Notes under the pieces: model-generated
Told to the model about the DNA's origin: nothing
The model's database searches: none
What the model saw: only the letters and a program-made list of their open reading frames with translations
Translations under genes and position numbers: made by a program
NCBI GenBank assembly: GCA_026225295.1
Contig: JAMFSN010000035.1
Location: 1 to 64,000 of the forward strand
Source of the DNA: Frankia alni
GTDB taxonomy: Bacteria > Actinomycetota > Actinomycetes > Frankiales > Frankiaceae
Direction: 5' to 3'
Length of the DNA stretch: 64,000 bases
Shown here: positions 43,143 to 50,633 of the stretch, piece by piece
Layout: each line of letters begins with the position of its first letter
Position numbering within the stretch: the stretch's first letter is position 1

Positions 43143-43964
43143 GTGACCGAATCACCCGTCATCCTCATCACCGGAGCCACCGACGGTCTCGGCCGGGCCC
43201 TCGCCCAGCGTCTCGCCGACCAGGGGGCGCGGCTGATCCTGCACGGTCGGGACCCGGCCCGGCTGGAGAGCACGGTGGAACAGCTCGGCGGCCCGCGACC
43301 CCGCACCCTGATCGCCGATCTGGCCGATCTGGCCCAGGTCCGCCGGCTGGCCGCCGAGGTGCGCAGTGGCACCGACCGGCTCGACGTGCTGGTCAGCAAC
43401 GCCGGGATCGGTTCGGGTGAGCCCGACGGGCGGACCCGCCGGACCAGCGCCGACGGGTACGAGCTGCGGTTCGCGGTGAACTACCTGGCCGGCTTCCTGC
43501 TCACGCTGGAACTGTTCGACCTGCTGGTCGCCTCGGCGCCGGCCCGGGTCGTCAACGTCGCCTCGCTCGGCCAGTACCCGCTCGACTTCGAGGACCTCAT
43601 GCTGGAGCGGGCCTACGACGGTGGCCGGGCCTACGCGCAGAGCAAGCTGGCCCAGATCATGTCCGGCTTCGAACTGGCCGGGCGGGTACCGGCCAGCCAG
43701 GTCACGGTCAACAGCCTGCACCCGGCGACCTATATGCCGACCAAGATGGTGATGCAGGAGATCGGGCACAGCGTGCACAGCATCGAGGACGGGGTGGTGG
43801 CGACCGCCCGGCTGGCGACCGACCCCGCGCTGGCCGGCCCGACCGGCCGCTTCTTCGACCGGACCCGGGACGCCCGGGCCGCCGACCAGGCCTATGACGC
43901 GGCCGCGCGGGCCGAGCTGTGGAAGCGCAGCCTGCGGCTCGTCGACCACGACGACGTGCCCTGA
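43143..43964 (+). CDS. short-chain dehydrogenase
   Basis: 273-residue SDR starting VTESPVILITGATDGLGRAL at GTG 43143. It has the VSNAGIG motif, VVNVASLGQ for the active Ser, and AYAQSKLAQIMS for YxxxK (Tyr-Ala-Gln-Ser-Lys). Homologues are annotated as retinol-dehydrogenase-like, with no proven substrate. GTG 43107 is a longer alternative start. It ends 37 bases from the convergent TetR gene. Confidence 0.85.
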   Translation: MTESPVILITGATDGLGRALAQRLADQGARLILHGRDPARLESTVEQLGGPRPRTLIADLADLAQVRRLAAEVRSGTDRLDVLVSNAGIGSGEPDGRTRRTSADGYELRFAVNYLAGFLLTLELFDLLVASAPARVVNVASLGQYPLDFEDLMLERAYDGGRAYAQSKLAQIMSGFELAGRVPASQVTVNSLHPATYMPTKMVMQEIGHSVHSIEDGVVATARLATDPALAGPTGRFFDRTRDARAADQAYDAAARAELWKRSLRLVDHDDVP

Positions 43965-44001
43965 CCGGTCCGGCCGCCTGGTGGCCCCGTCGGACCGCCG
44001 G

Positions 44002-44727
44002 TCAGCGACCGGCCGGGGTGGTCGTTCCGTAGATCGCCCGGAGCCAGACCGTGGCCAGCGAATCGACCACGGTGCTCTCGGGTACGGCCGGTCCGTCGCC
44101 GGTGAGCGTGCCGTACAGCACCCGCTCGTTGGTCGAGTTGAGGATGACGGCCAGGTCATGGGCGGGGATGCCGTCCGGGGCGGCGCCGCGGGCCCGCTCG
44201 GCCTCGATGGCGGCGGCTGTCCGGCCGGTCCACAGGTTCATGACGCCGGCCCACAACCGGCGGCCCTCGCTGTGGCTGCCCCGCAACGCGGCCGCCGCGA
44301 CGACCACGGTCCGATGCTCGCGGAACGTCTCGTAGAAGATGCGGATCGCCGACCGCCAGTGGGTGGCCGGGTCGCTCCCGACGTCGTCCAGTACCGTCCG
44401 GGCGGTCGCATTGACCTGGGCGATCACCCGGTCCAGCAACGCGAGCAGCACGGCGTCCTTGGACGCGAAATAGAAGTAGAACGTCGGCCGGGAGATGCCG
44501 GCCCCCCGGGCCAGGTCGTCGATGGAGATCGCGGTCAACGGCTGCTCGGCGAGCAACCGTTCCGCCGTGGTCAGGATCGCGAGTTCCCGCTCGTCACCGG
44601 ATGGTCGCGCCGTCCGGCGGCCCCGGGGCGACGGGGCCCGGCCGGTCGCCGCCGTCGGGGTCGCCGCCGTCGGGGTTCTCGCCGCCGGGCCCGGGCCGGG
44701 CGCGGGGGTCGGCGCCGGCCGGCTCAT
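44002..44727 (-). CDS. ethR: EthR-like TetR regulator
   Basis: 241-residue TetR-family repressor. After a 40-residue Pro/Ala-rich extension, the DNA-binding part (ERELAILTTAERLLAEQPL, SIDDLARGAGISRPTFYFYF and SKDAVLLALLDRVI) is strongly like mycobacterial EthR. So is the C-terminal part with NSTNERVLYGTLTGD. EthR controls the Baeyer-Villiger monooxygenase EthA. Here ATG 44727 overlaps the ethA stop by 4 bases, giving co-transcription rather than the divergent arrangement of Mycobacterium. The orthology is inferred from sequence. Confidence 0.88.
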   Translation of the reverse strand: MSRPAPTPAPGPGPAARTPTAATPTAATGRAPSPRGRRTARPSGDERELAILTTAERLLAEQPLTAISIDDLARGAGISRPTFYFYFASKDAVLLALLDRVIAQVNATARTVLDDVGSDPATHWRSAIRIFYETFREHRTVVVAAAALRGSHSEGRRLWAGVMNLWTGRTAAAIEAERARGAAPDGIPAHDLAVILNSTNERVLYGTLTGDGPAVPESTVVDSLATVWLRAIYGTTTPAGR

Positions 44728-46220
44728 GGGACCGGCCCGGCGGCCGCGCGGGCGGGCGGGGCCGGGGGTGTGGAGAACCGCAGCGCCGGGTCCGTCACCG
44801 GACCGAACCGCAGCCCCATGAAGTCCGCCGCGTAACTCATCTTCAGCCGCCAGGGCGCCCGGTCGCCCTGCTTGGGCAGGTCGCCGAGCGAGCGTTCGAT
44901 GTACCCCGAGGACAGGTCGAGCATCGGCCGTTCACCGGTCCCGGGACCGTCGTCGCGGGCCACGCACTGACGGTAGCCGTGCGCGTCCATATACCGCAGC
45001 AGCCGGCCGACGTACAAGCCGGTGAGGTCGGTTTTGAGCGTCCAGGACGCGTTGGTGTAGCCGGTGGTGACGGCGAAATTCGGGACGTCGCTGAGCATCA
45101 TTCCTTTGAACGTCTTGTGGTCGCCGAGCCGGATCGGCCGCCCGTCCACGGTCAGTTCCACCCCGCCGACCATCAACATGGTCAGCCCGGTGGCGGTGAC
45201 GATGAGGTCGGCGGGCAGTTCCGCGCCCGACTCCAGCCGGACCCCGGCGCGGGTGAACCGGTCGATCCGGTCGGTGATCACCGAGGCTTGACCGGCCCGG
45301 ATCGCCCGGAACAGTTCGCCGTTCGGGGTGACGCACATCCGTTGGTCCCACGGCGCGTACCGGGGCGTGAAATGCCGGGCGATGTCGTAGCCGGACGGAA
45401 GCTGCGCCCGCAGCTTGCGGTGCAGGTAGCCCGAGACGAACCGGGGCCACTTTCGGCTGATCCGGTAAAAGAACTGTTGGCGCAGGATGTTCTTCCACCG
45501 GATCGAGAAGTTGGCCCGCCGGGTCGGCAGGATCCGGTGGACCCGTTCGGCGAACCGGTCCCGGCCCGGCCGCGCGACGATGTACGTCGGGGACCGCTGC
45601 AGCATCGTGACGTGCGCGGCCTTCTCGACCAGGGCCGGCACGAGGGTCACGGCGGTCGCGCCGCTGCCGATCACGACGACCCGTTGCCCGGTCCAGTCGA
45701 GATCGGCCGGCCAGTCCTGCGGGTGGACGACCGGGCCGGCAAAGTCCGCGCGCCCGGCGAACGAAGGCGAATACCCCTGGTCGTAGCGGTAGTAGCCGGT
45801 GCAGGCGAGCAGGAAGCCGCAGGTCAGCTGGGTGATCTCCCCGCCGTCGGCCGGCTCGACGTCCACCGTCCAGCGGGCGTCGGCGCTCGACCAGCGGGCG
45901 GCCACGACCCGCCGGCCGAACCGGATCTTCCGGTCGACGCCGAACTGCGCGGCCGTCTCGTGCAGGTACCGCAGGATCGACGGGCCGTCCGCGAGCGCCG
46001 TCCGGCCCGGCCAGGGCCGGAACGCGTACCCGAGGGTGTGCATGTCGGAGTCCGACCGGACGCCCGGGTAGCGGAACAGGTCCCACGTCCCGCCGAGCGC
46101 GGCCCGCGACTCCAGGATCGCGTAGCTCTTGCCCGGGCAGCCGGTCTGGAGGTGGAAGGCGCAGCCGATCCCGGACAGTCCCGCTCCGATGATCAGTACG
46201 TCGAGATGTTCCACCGGCAC
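44724..46220 (-). CDS. ethA: EthA-like Baeyer-Villiger monooxygenase
   Basis: 498-residue flavin monooxygenase inserting oxygen next to a carbonyl with NADPH and O2. FAD motif VLIIGAGLSGIGCAFHLQ, Baeyer-Villiger fingerprint FAGPVVHPQDWP, and NADPH motif VVVIGSGATAVTLVPAL are clear. Long stretches match mycobacterial EthA (GGTWDLFRYPGVRSDSDM, SPTYIVARPGRDR). GTG 46220 has GGGGGGAG 8-9 bases upstream; GTG 46214 is an alternative. In Mycobacterium the enzyme activates ethionamide; its natural substrate is uncertain. Neighbours are a SadH-like SDR and EthR. Confidence 0.9.
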   Translation of the reverse strand: MPVEHLDVLIIGAGLSGIGCAFHLQTGCPGKSYAILESRAALGGTWDLFRYPGVRSDSDMHTLGYAFRPWPGRTALADGPSILRYLHETAAQFGVDRKIRFGRRVVAARWSSADARWTVDVEPADGGEITQLTCGFLLACTGYYRYDQGYSPSFAGRADFAGPVVHPQDWPADLDWTGQRVVVIGSGATAVTLVPALVEKAAHVTMLQRSPTYIVARPGRDRFAERVHRILPTRRANFSIRWKNILRQQFFYRISRKWPRFVSGYLHRKLRAQLPSGYDIARHFTPRYAPWDQRMCVTPNGELFRAIRAGQASVITDRIDRFTRAGVRLESGAELPADLIVTATGLTMLMVGGVELTVDGRPIRLGDHKTFKGMMLSDVPNFAVTTGYTNASWTLKTDLTGLYVGRLLRYMDAHGYRQCVARDDGPGTGERPMLDLSSGYIERSLGDLPKQGDRAPWRLKMSYAADFMGLRFGPVTDPALRFSTPPAPPARAAAGPVP

Positions 46221-46309
46221 CGCGACCAGCTCCCCCCGGGGCTCGTTTTCGATACCGTATCGACGGTTCGTCGAGCCAGTCAACGCGGTGTTGAGTGAAG
46301 GAGCTGGTC

Positions 46310-47167
46310 GTGAGCGGTTTCCGTGGGCGGGTCGCGGTTGTGACCGGGGCCGGCTCGGGCATCGGCCGGGCGTTGGGCCTCGCGCTCGCCCGGCGCGGCG
46401 CCCGCCTGGCGCTCTCGGACGTTGACGAGGACGGGCTGGCCGAGACCGGCCGGGCCGCCGGGGAACTCGGGGCGGAGACGTTCCGCCAGCGGGTCGACGT
46501 CACCGACCGGGCCGCGGTCATCGATTTCGCCGAGGTCGTCGCGGACCGGTTCGGCGCCGTCAACCAGATCTACAACAATGCCGGTATCGCCCTCGGCCGG
46601 CCCATCGTCGAATCCAGTTTCGAGGATTACGACCGGGTGCTGGCGGTGAACCTGTGGGGGGTCATCCACGGCACGAAAGCATTTCTCCCGCACCTGATCG
46701 CCTCCGGTGACGGTCACGTCGTGAACATCTCGAGCCTTAACGGATTCATGGCGATGGGGGAACTCAGCCACTACTGCACCTCCAAGTACGCCGTCCGCGG
46801 ATTCACCGAGACGTTACGGATCGAAATGCGCGCGGCCCGCCACCCGGTGAAAGTGACCTGCGTGCATCCGGGCGGGGTGCGGACCGCCATTGCCGATCGC
46901 GCGATCGACCAGGAACTGGCCAACGGTCGGATCATCTCGGCCGCCCAGGAAGCCCAGCGGCGCCGGCAGGCCGCGTTCGCGCTCCGGATGAGCCCGGACG
47001 TCGCCGCGGCCACCATTCTCACCGGCGTCGGCCGTAACCGCGGCCGGGTGCTCGTCGGGCGGGACGCCAAGCTCGTCGACGCCGCCGTGCGCTTCTTCCC
47101 GGGCGGCTACACCCGCGCACTGGGGACCGCCGGCCGGCTGAGCGGCCGGTCCGGTTCCGCCGCGTAG
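46310..47167 (+). CDS. SadH-like short-chain dehydrogenase
   Basis: 285-residue SDR beginning VSGFRGRVAVVTGAGSGIGR. The NAG motif is IYNNAGIAL, the catalytic Ser is in VVNISSLNG, and YCTSKYAVRGFTETLR holds YxxxK. It closely resembles mycobacterial SadH (Rv3085) of the mymA operon, for example in AFLPHLIASGDGHVV and ARHPVKVTCVHPGG. AAGGAG lies 7 bases before GTG 46310. Divergent from ethA and convergent with a fadD gene. Confidence 0.88.
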   Translation: MSGFRGRVAVVTGAGSGIGRALGLALARRGARLALSDVDEDGLAETGRAAGELGAETFRQRVDVTDRAAVIDFAEVVADRFGAVNQIYNNAGIALGRPIVESSFEDYDRVLAVNLWGVIHGTKAFLPHLIASGDGHVVNISSLNGFMAMGELSHYCTSKYAVRGFTETLRIEMRAARHPVKVTCVHPGGVRTAIADRAIDQELANGRIISAAQEAQRRRQAAFALRMSPDVAAATILTGVGRNRGRVLVGRDAKLVDAAVRFFPGGYTRALGTAGRLSGRSGSAA

Positions 47168-47214
47168 CCCCGGCCGGCCGGTCGGTCCACCCCTGCGAGC
47201 GGGGAAACCGGCGA

Positions 47215-48684
47215 CTAGTCGGCCAGCAGGGCCGCGCGTACCTCGCGCCGGACGACCTTGCCGGTCGGGGTGAGCGGCAGCTCCGGCCACAGGGCGATCT
47301 CGCGGGGCGTCTTGAGTGAACCGATCCGCTCCGCCAGCCAGGCCCGCAGGTCGGCGGCGGAGATGACTTCGCCCTCGCGCAGGGTCACGGCCGCGCCGAC
47401 CCGCTCGCCCCAGTCCGCGTCCGGGATGCCGACCACCGCCGCCGCGGCGACCGCCGGGTGGCGCAGCAGCATGTCCTCGACCTCGGTCGGGGAGATGTTC
47501 TCGCCACCGCTGATGATCATGTCGTCGAGCCGGCCCTCGAGGAAGAGGTAACCGTCCGGGTCGAGCCGGCCCACGTCGCCGGTCTTCAACCAGCTCGCCT
47601 CGTCCAGGCGGGAGCCCTGGGTCAGGTATTCGCCCGCGACCTGACCGCCCCGGACCCAGATCTCGCCGGGCGCGTCCCCGACGACCGGCTCGCCACCGTC
47701 GGCCACGACGATGATCTCGATGCCGGGCACCGGCCGGCCGACCGAGGCCAGCCGGGCCCGGATGGCCGGGTCGTCGGACGCGATCGCCGCGCGGTGGTCG
47801 TCCGGGCCGAGGACGCAGATCGTCGAGCTGGTCTCGGTCAGCCCGTAGGCGTTGACGAAGTTGACGTTCGGGAACACCTCGAGCGCGCGCTCCAGCACCG
47901 GCGCCGGCATCCGGGCCCCGCCGTAGGCGATGCTGCGCAGGTGGGGCAGGTCGGGGCCGCCCGGCGGGAGGGCGTTGACGATCCGGGCCAGCATCGTCGG
48001 CACGACCATCGCGTGGGTGACCCGCTGCTCGCGGGCGGTGTTCAACCACAGGTCCGGCGCGAAGGACGGCATCGGCACCAGCCGACGACCGGTGTAACAC
48101 GCCGACAGCAGGGCGGCGACCCCGGCGACGTGGAACGGCGGCACACAGACCAGGCTGGCCTCGTCCTCTTCGGCCGACCCGAACTCGGTGGTGTTCACGA
48201 TGTAGTTGAACAGTGCCTCGTGCCGCAGCAACGCCGCCTTCGGCGCGCTCGAGGTACCGCTGGTGAACAGCATGACCGCCACCGCGCGCGGGTCGTCCGC
48301 GGCCTCGAACCCGGTCCCGGTCAGCCCGTCGGCGGTTTCGCCGGCCTTCGCCACCCAGTCGTCGATGTTCTCGGTGTCGGGCCCGACGACCACCGCCGGG
48401 TCAATCGTCGCGAGCAGCTCCTTGCGGGCCGTCTCGGGCAGCCGGTAGTTCAGCGGCGCATACGTCCAGCCGGCGGTGGCCGCCGCGAACAGGCCGACGG
48501 CCGGGAAGATCCCGTTGGGCGCCAGGGCGGCCAGCACACCGGGGCTGGCCGACCCGAGCCGGGCCGCGCCCCCGTCCGCGAGCCGCCGCCACTGGGCAAA
48601 GGTGAGCCCGTCGGCGCGGTCCCCGATCGCCACCCGGTCCGGGAAACCGTCAGCCGCCATCGACAGCAGCATCGCGATGTTCAT
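47215..48684 (-). CDS. fatty-acyl-CoA/AMP ligase (FadD13-like)
   Basis: 489-residue adenylate-forming ligase. The P-loop is MLFTSGTSSAPKAAL, the adenine-side motif is NAYGLTETSS, and the hinge region reads WLKTGDVGRLDPDGYLFLEG followed by RLDDMIISGGENISPTEVE. The catalytic Lys is in LTPTGKVVRREV. Residues resemble FadD13, which belongs to the mymA operon. GAGGATC lies 5 bases before ATG 48684. It would activate a fatty or aromatic acid as its CoA ester. The small gene upstream may be co-transcribed. Confidence 0.9.
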   Translation of the reverse strand: MNIAMLLSMAADGFPDRVAIGDRADGLTFAQWRRLADGGAARLGSASPGVLAALAPNGIFPAVGLFAAATAGWTYAPLNYRLPETARKELLATIDPAVVVGPDTENIDDWVAKAGETADGLTGTGFEAADDPRAVAVMLFTSGTSSAPKAALLRHEALFNYIVNTTEFGSAEEDEASLVCVPPFHVAGVAALLSACYTGRRLVPMPSFAPDLWLNTAREQRVTHAMVVPTMLARIVNALPPGGPDLPHLRSIAYGGARMPAPVLERALEVFPNVNFVNAYGLTETSSTICVLGPDDHRAAIASDDPAIRARLASVGRPVPGIEIIVVADGGEPVVGDAPGEIWVRGGQVAGEYLTQGSRLDEASWLKTGDVGRLDPDGYLFLEGRLDDMIISGGENISPTEVEDMLLRHPAVAAAAVVGIPDADWGERVGAAVTLREGEVISAADLRAWLAERIGSLKTPREIALWPELPLTPTGKVVRREVRAALLAD

Positions 48685-48828
48685 GAGATCCTCGCAACGA
48701 TCGGTTCGGTAGAAGCGCTCTTCCGAAAACGACACTAATAGCCACCCACCCCGGGTGCCCGGTTCCGAGCCGGGTCGGCGGCCCCGGCCGCGGTCGGCCC
48801 GGCGGCCCGGGACCAGGCGGCCGGCGGG

Positions 48829-49158
48829 TCAGTCGCTGGCCGGCAGCGGCTTGGCGGACTTCAGTACCAGGGGGGTGCTTCCCTCGGCCAGCGTGCCCTT
48901 GCCCGGCTTGGTGACCAGCACCTCGAGGCTGCCGTCGTCCACGGCCAGCGTGTAGCGCTTGCCGAGCTGCGCGCCGCCGGACAGGTCCGGGTCGAGCGAG
49001 AGGCCCTCGGTCACCGGGGCGCCGATCTCGATCATCGGTGCCCCACCGCAGGTCAGGGTGACGGGCTGGGCCGGCGGTCGGACGACGATGATCTGGGCGT
49101 CGCACACCTGGCTGCGAAGCCGGGTACCGGTGGCCAGGACGGTGCTGTTCTCGCTCAT
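48829..49158 (-). CDS. conserved small protein upstream of fadD
   Basis: 109-residue protein starting MSENSTVLATGTRLRSQVCD. It is beta-rich and contains VTLTCGGAPMI and KRYTLAVDDGSLEVLVTKPG. Two Cys at about 19 and 38 are possible ligands, but no known zinc motif is seen. AAAGGA lies 9 bases before ATG 49158. It is 144 bases upstream of the FadD13-like ligase on the same strand, so a shared transcript is likely. Function unknown. Confidence 0.7.
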   Translation of the reverse strand: MSENSTVLATGTRLRSQVCDAQIIVVRPPAQPVTLTCGGAPMIEIGAPVTEGLSLDPDLSGGAQLGKRYTLAVDDGSLEVLVTKPGKGTLAEGSTPLVLKSAKPLPASD

Positions 49159-49369
49159 GGTCAGGATCCTTTCGGTGGCGTGCCCGCGTTCGTCGGGCCG
49201 CGGTGCGGGTCGGCTGGCGGGCGGCGCCGGCTGCTCAGGCGCGACCGGGCGTGATTCCAATATGCCGGCCGGCGCGCTGTGGTGCCCGGGGAGGACCGGC
49301 CCGGGACCACACCATATCGAGGGGAGCCCGGGTGCCGCAGCCGACAACGGGTCCCGGACCGCCCGTCGG

Positions 49370-50200
49370 TCAGCGGAATTCGTCGGCGTGGGCGCTCACC
49401 CAGGCGGAGAACGGACGGGGCGGCCGGCCGAGGACCTGTTCGATGGTCAGCACCACCCGCGACTCGTCCAGGGTGCCGTCGGCGTAGAAGCTGAACATCG
49501 CCTCGACGTACTCCGGCGGCATCTGCCCGCTCATCCGGCGCCGGGCCTCGTCCCGACTGAGCGCCTCAAGCCGCAGGTCCCGGCCCAGGGCGGCGCCCAG
49601 CATGGCCAGCCGTTCGCCCGGCAGCAGGACGTCGGGTCCGCTGAGCAGGTAGGCCTGTCCCTCGTGGGCGTCAGAGCGCAGGGCGGCCGCCGCCACCGCG
49701 GCGATGTCGTACGGGTCGATCACGCCGATCGCGACGTCGGCGAACGGCTCGCTCACCACGTCGCCGGCCTGCAGTTCGGGCAACCAGCGCAGGGTGTTCG
49801 ACATGAACCCGAACGGCCGTAGGAAGGTCGCCGGCAGCCCCGACTCCCGCACGGCGCGTTCGGACCGGATCATGTACGCGGAGACGGCGTTGCTCTCGTC
49901 GCCCCCGGCGGCCGAGCTGCCGGAGAGCAGGACGACCCGCTCCGCCCCGGCCCGACGGACCTCGGCCAGCACCCCGGGCATGTCCTGGTAGCCGGGCAGC
50001 AGGAACATCCCGCTCACCCCGACCAGGGCCTTGCTCAGCGTCTCGGGCCGGTCGAGGTCGCCGTGGACCACCTCGACGCCGTCCGGAGCGTCGGGGAGCC
50101 CGCCGCTGCGGGTGAGCGCGCGGACCGGTTCGCCGGCGCCGGCCAGGGCCCGGACGAGTTCCGCGCCGATGTTGCCGCGCGATCCGCAGACCAGATACAT
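49370..50200 (-). CDS. NmrA-like NAD(P)-binding protein
   Basis: 276-residue atypical SDR. It begins MYLVCGSRGNIGAELVRAL, with the GxxGxxG-type dinucleotide loop, then VEVVHGDLDRPETLSKAL and VVLLSGSSAAGG. No catalytic YxxxK is present, as is usual for NmrA-type redox sensors and quinone-linked reductases. AGGTGG lies 8-9 bases before ATG 50200. It stands alone between small genes and has no obvious partner. Confidence 0.85.
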   Translation of the reverse strand: MYLVCGSRGNIGAELVRALAGAGEPVRALTRSGGLPDAPDGVEVVHGDLDRPETLSKALVGVSGMFLLPGYQDMPGVLAEVRRAGAERVVLLSGSSAAGGDESNAVSAYMIRSERAVRESGLPATFLRPFGFMSNTLRWLPELQAGDVVSEPFADVAIGVIDPYDIAAVAAAALRSDAHEGQAYLLSGPDVLLPGERLAMLGAALGRDLRLEALSRDEARRRMSGQMPPEYVEAMFSFYADGTLDESRVVLTIEQVLGRPPRPFSAWVSAHADEFR

Positions 50201-50329
50201 GATCGACCACCTGTGCCCGTTCGGGTTGGCAAGATCGAGGGGTTGGCGGCTGGCGTTCCCCGGCCGGGCCGCCGGCAAACGCCGACCGGATCCCGACGGC
50301 CGGCGGCCCCGGTTCGCCGGCCTCGGGCA

Positions 50330-50545
50330 TCAGCCCGCCGTTTCGGCCAGCCCGGCCGTTTCCTCGTTCCCGCCGGCCAGCGCCTCGATCCGCTCCAGGT
50401 GCAGGTTGACGGTTTTCACCGCTTCGGTGGAGACCGGCCCGCTGAACTGGGCGGCCGCCCGCCGGGCGACGAGCACCTCGACCGTGCGGAGCAGCGCGAC
50501 GCCCTCCCGACGCCGCGCCGGCCGGTCCCCGACCGTCAGTGTCAC
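50330..50545 (-). CDS. small hypothetical protein after the glutamate dehydrogenase gene
   Basis: 71 residues starting GTG 50545 (MTLTVGDRPARRREGVALL...), with an amphipathic helix, LLRTVEVLVARRAAAQFSG, and a second one, VNLHLERIEALAGG. No family is recognised. It lies 75 bases after the NAD-GDH stop, beyond an 18-base repeat array. The absence of a strong ribosome site keeps confidence moderate. Confidence 0.45.
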   Translation of the reverse strand: MTLTVGDRPARRREGVALLRTVEVLVARRAAAQFSGPVSTEAVKTVNLHLERIEALAGGNEETAGLAETAG

Positions 50546-50570
50546 CCCGCGGCCCGGCGCCGATGCGGTA

Positions 50571-50633
50571 ATTCGGGTCCGGGTTCAGTTCCGGGTCCGG
50601 GTTCAGTTCCGGGTCCGGGTTCAGTTCCGGGTC
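50571..50633. repeat. 18-bp tandem repeat spanning the GDH stop codon
   Basis: Three copies of TTCCGGGTCCGGGTTCAG (the first with AT for TTC at its start) and a partial fourth. The array includes the last codons and stop of the dehydrogenase gene on the minus strand. Confidence 0.9.
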
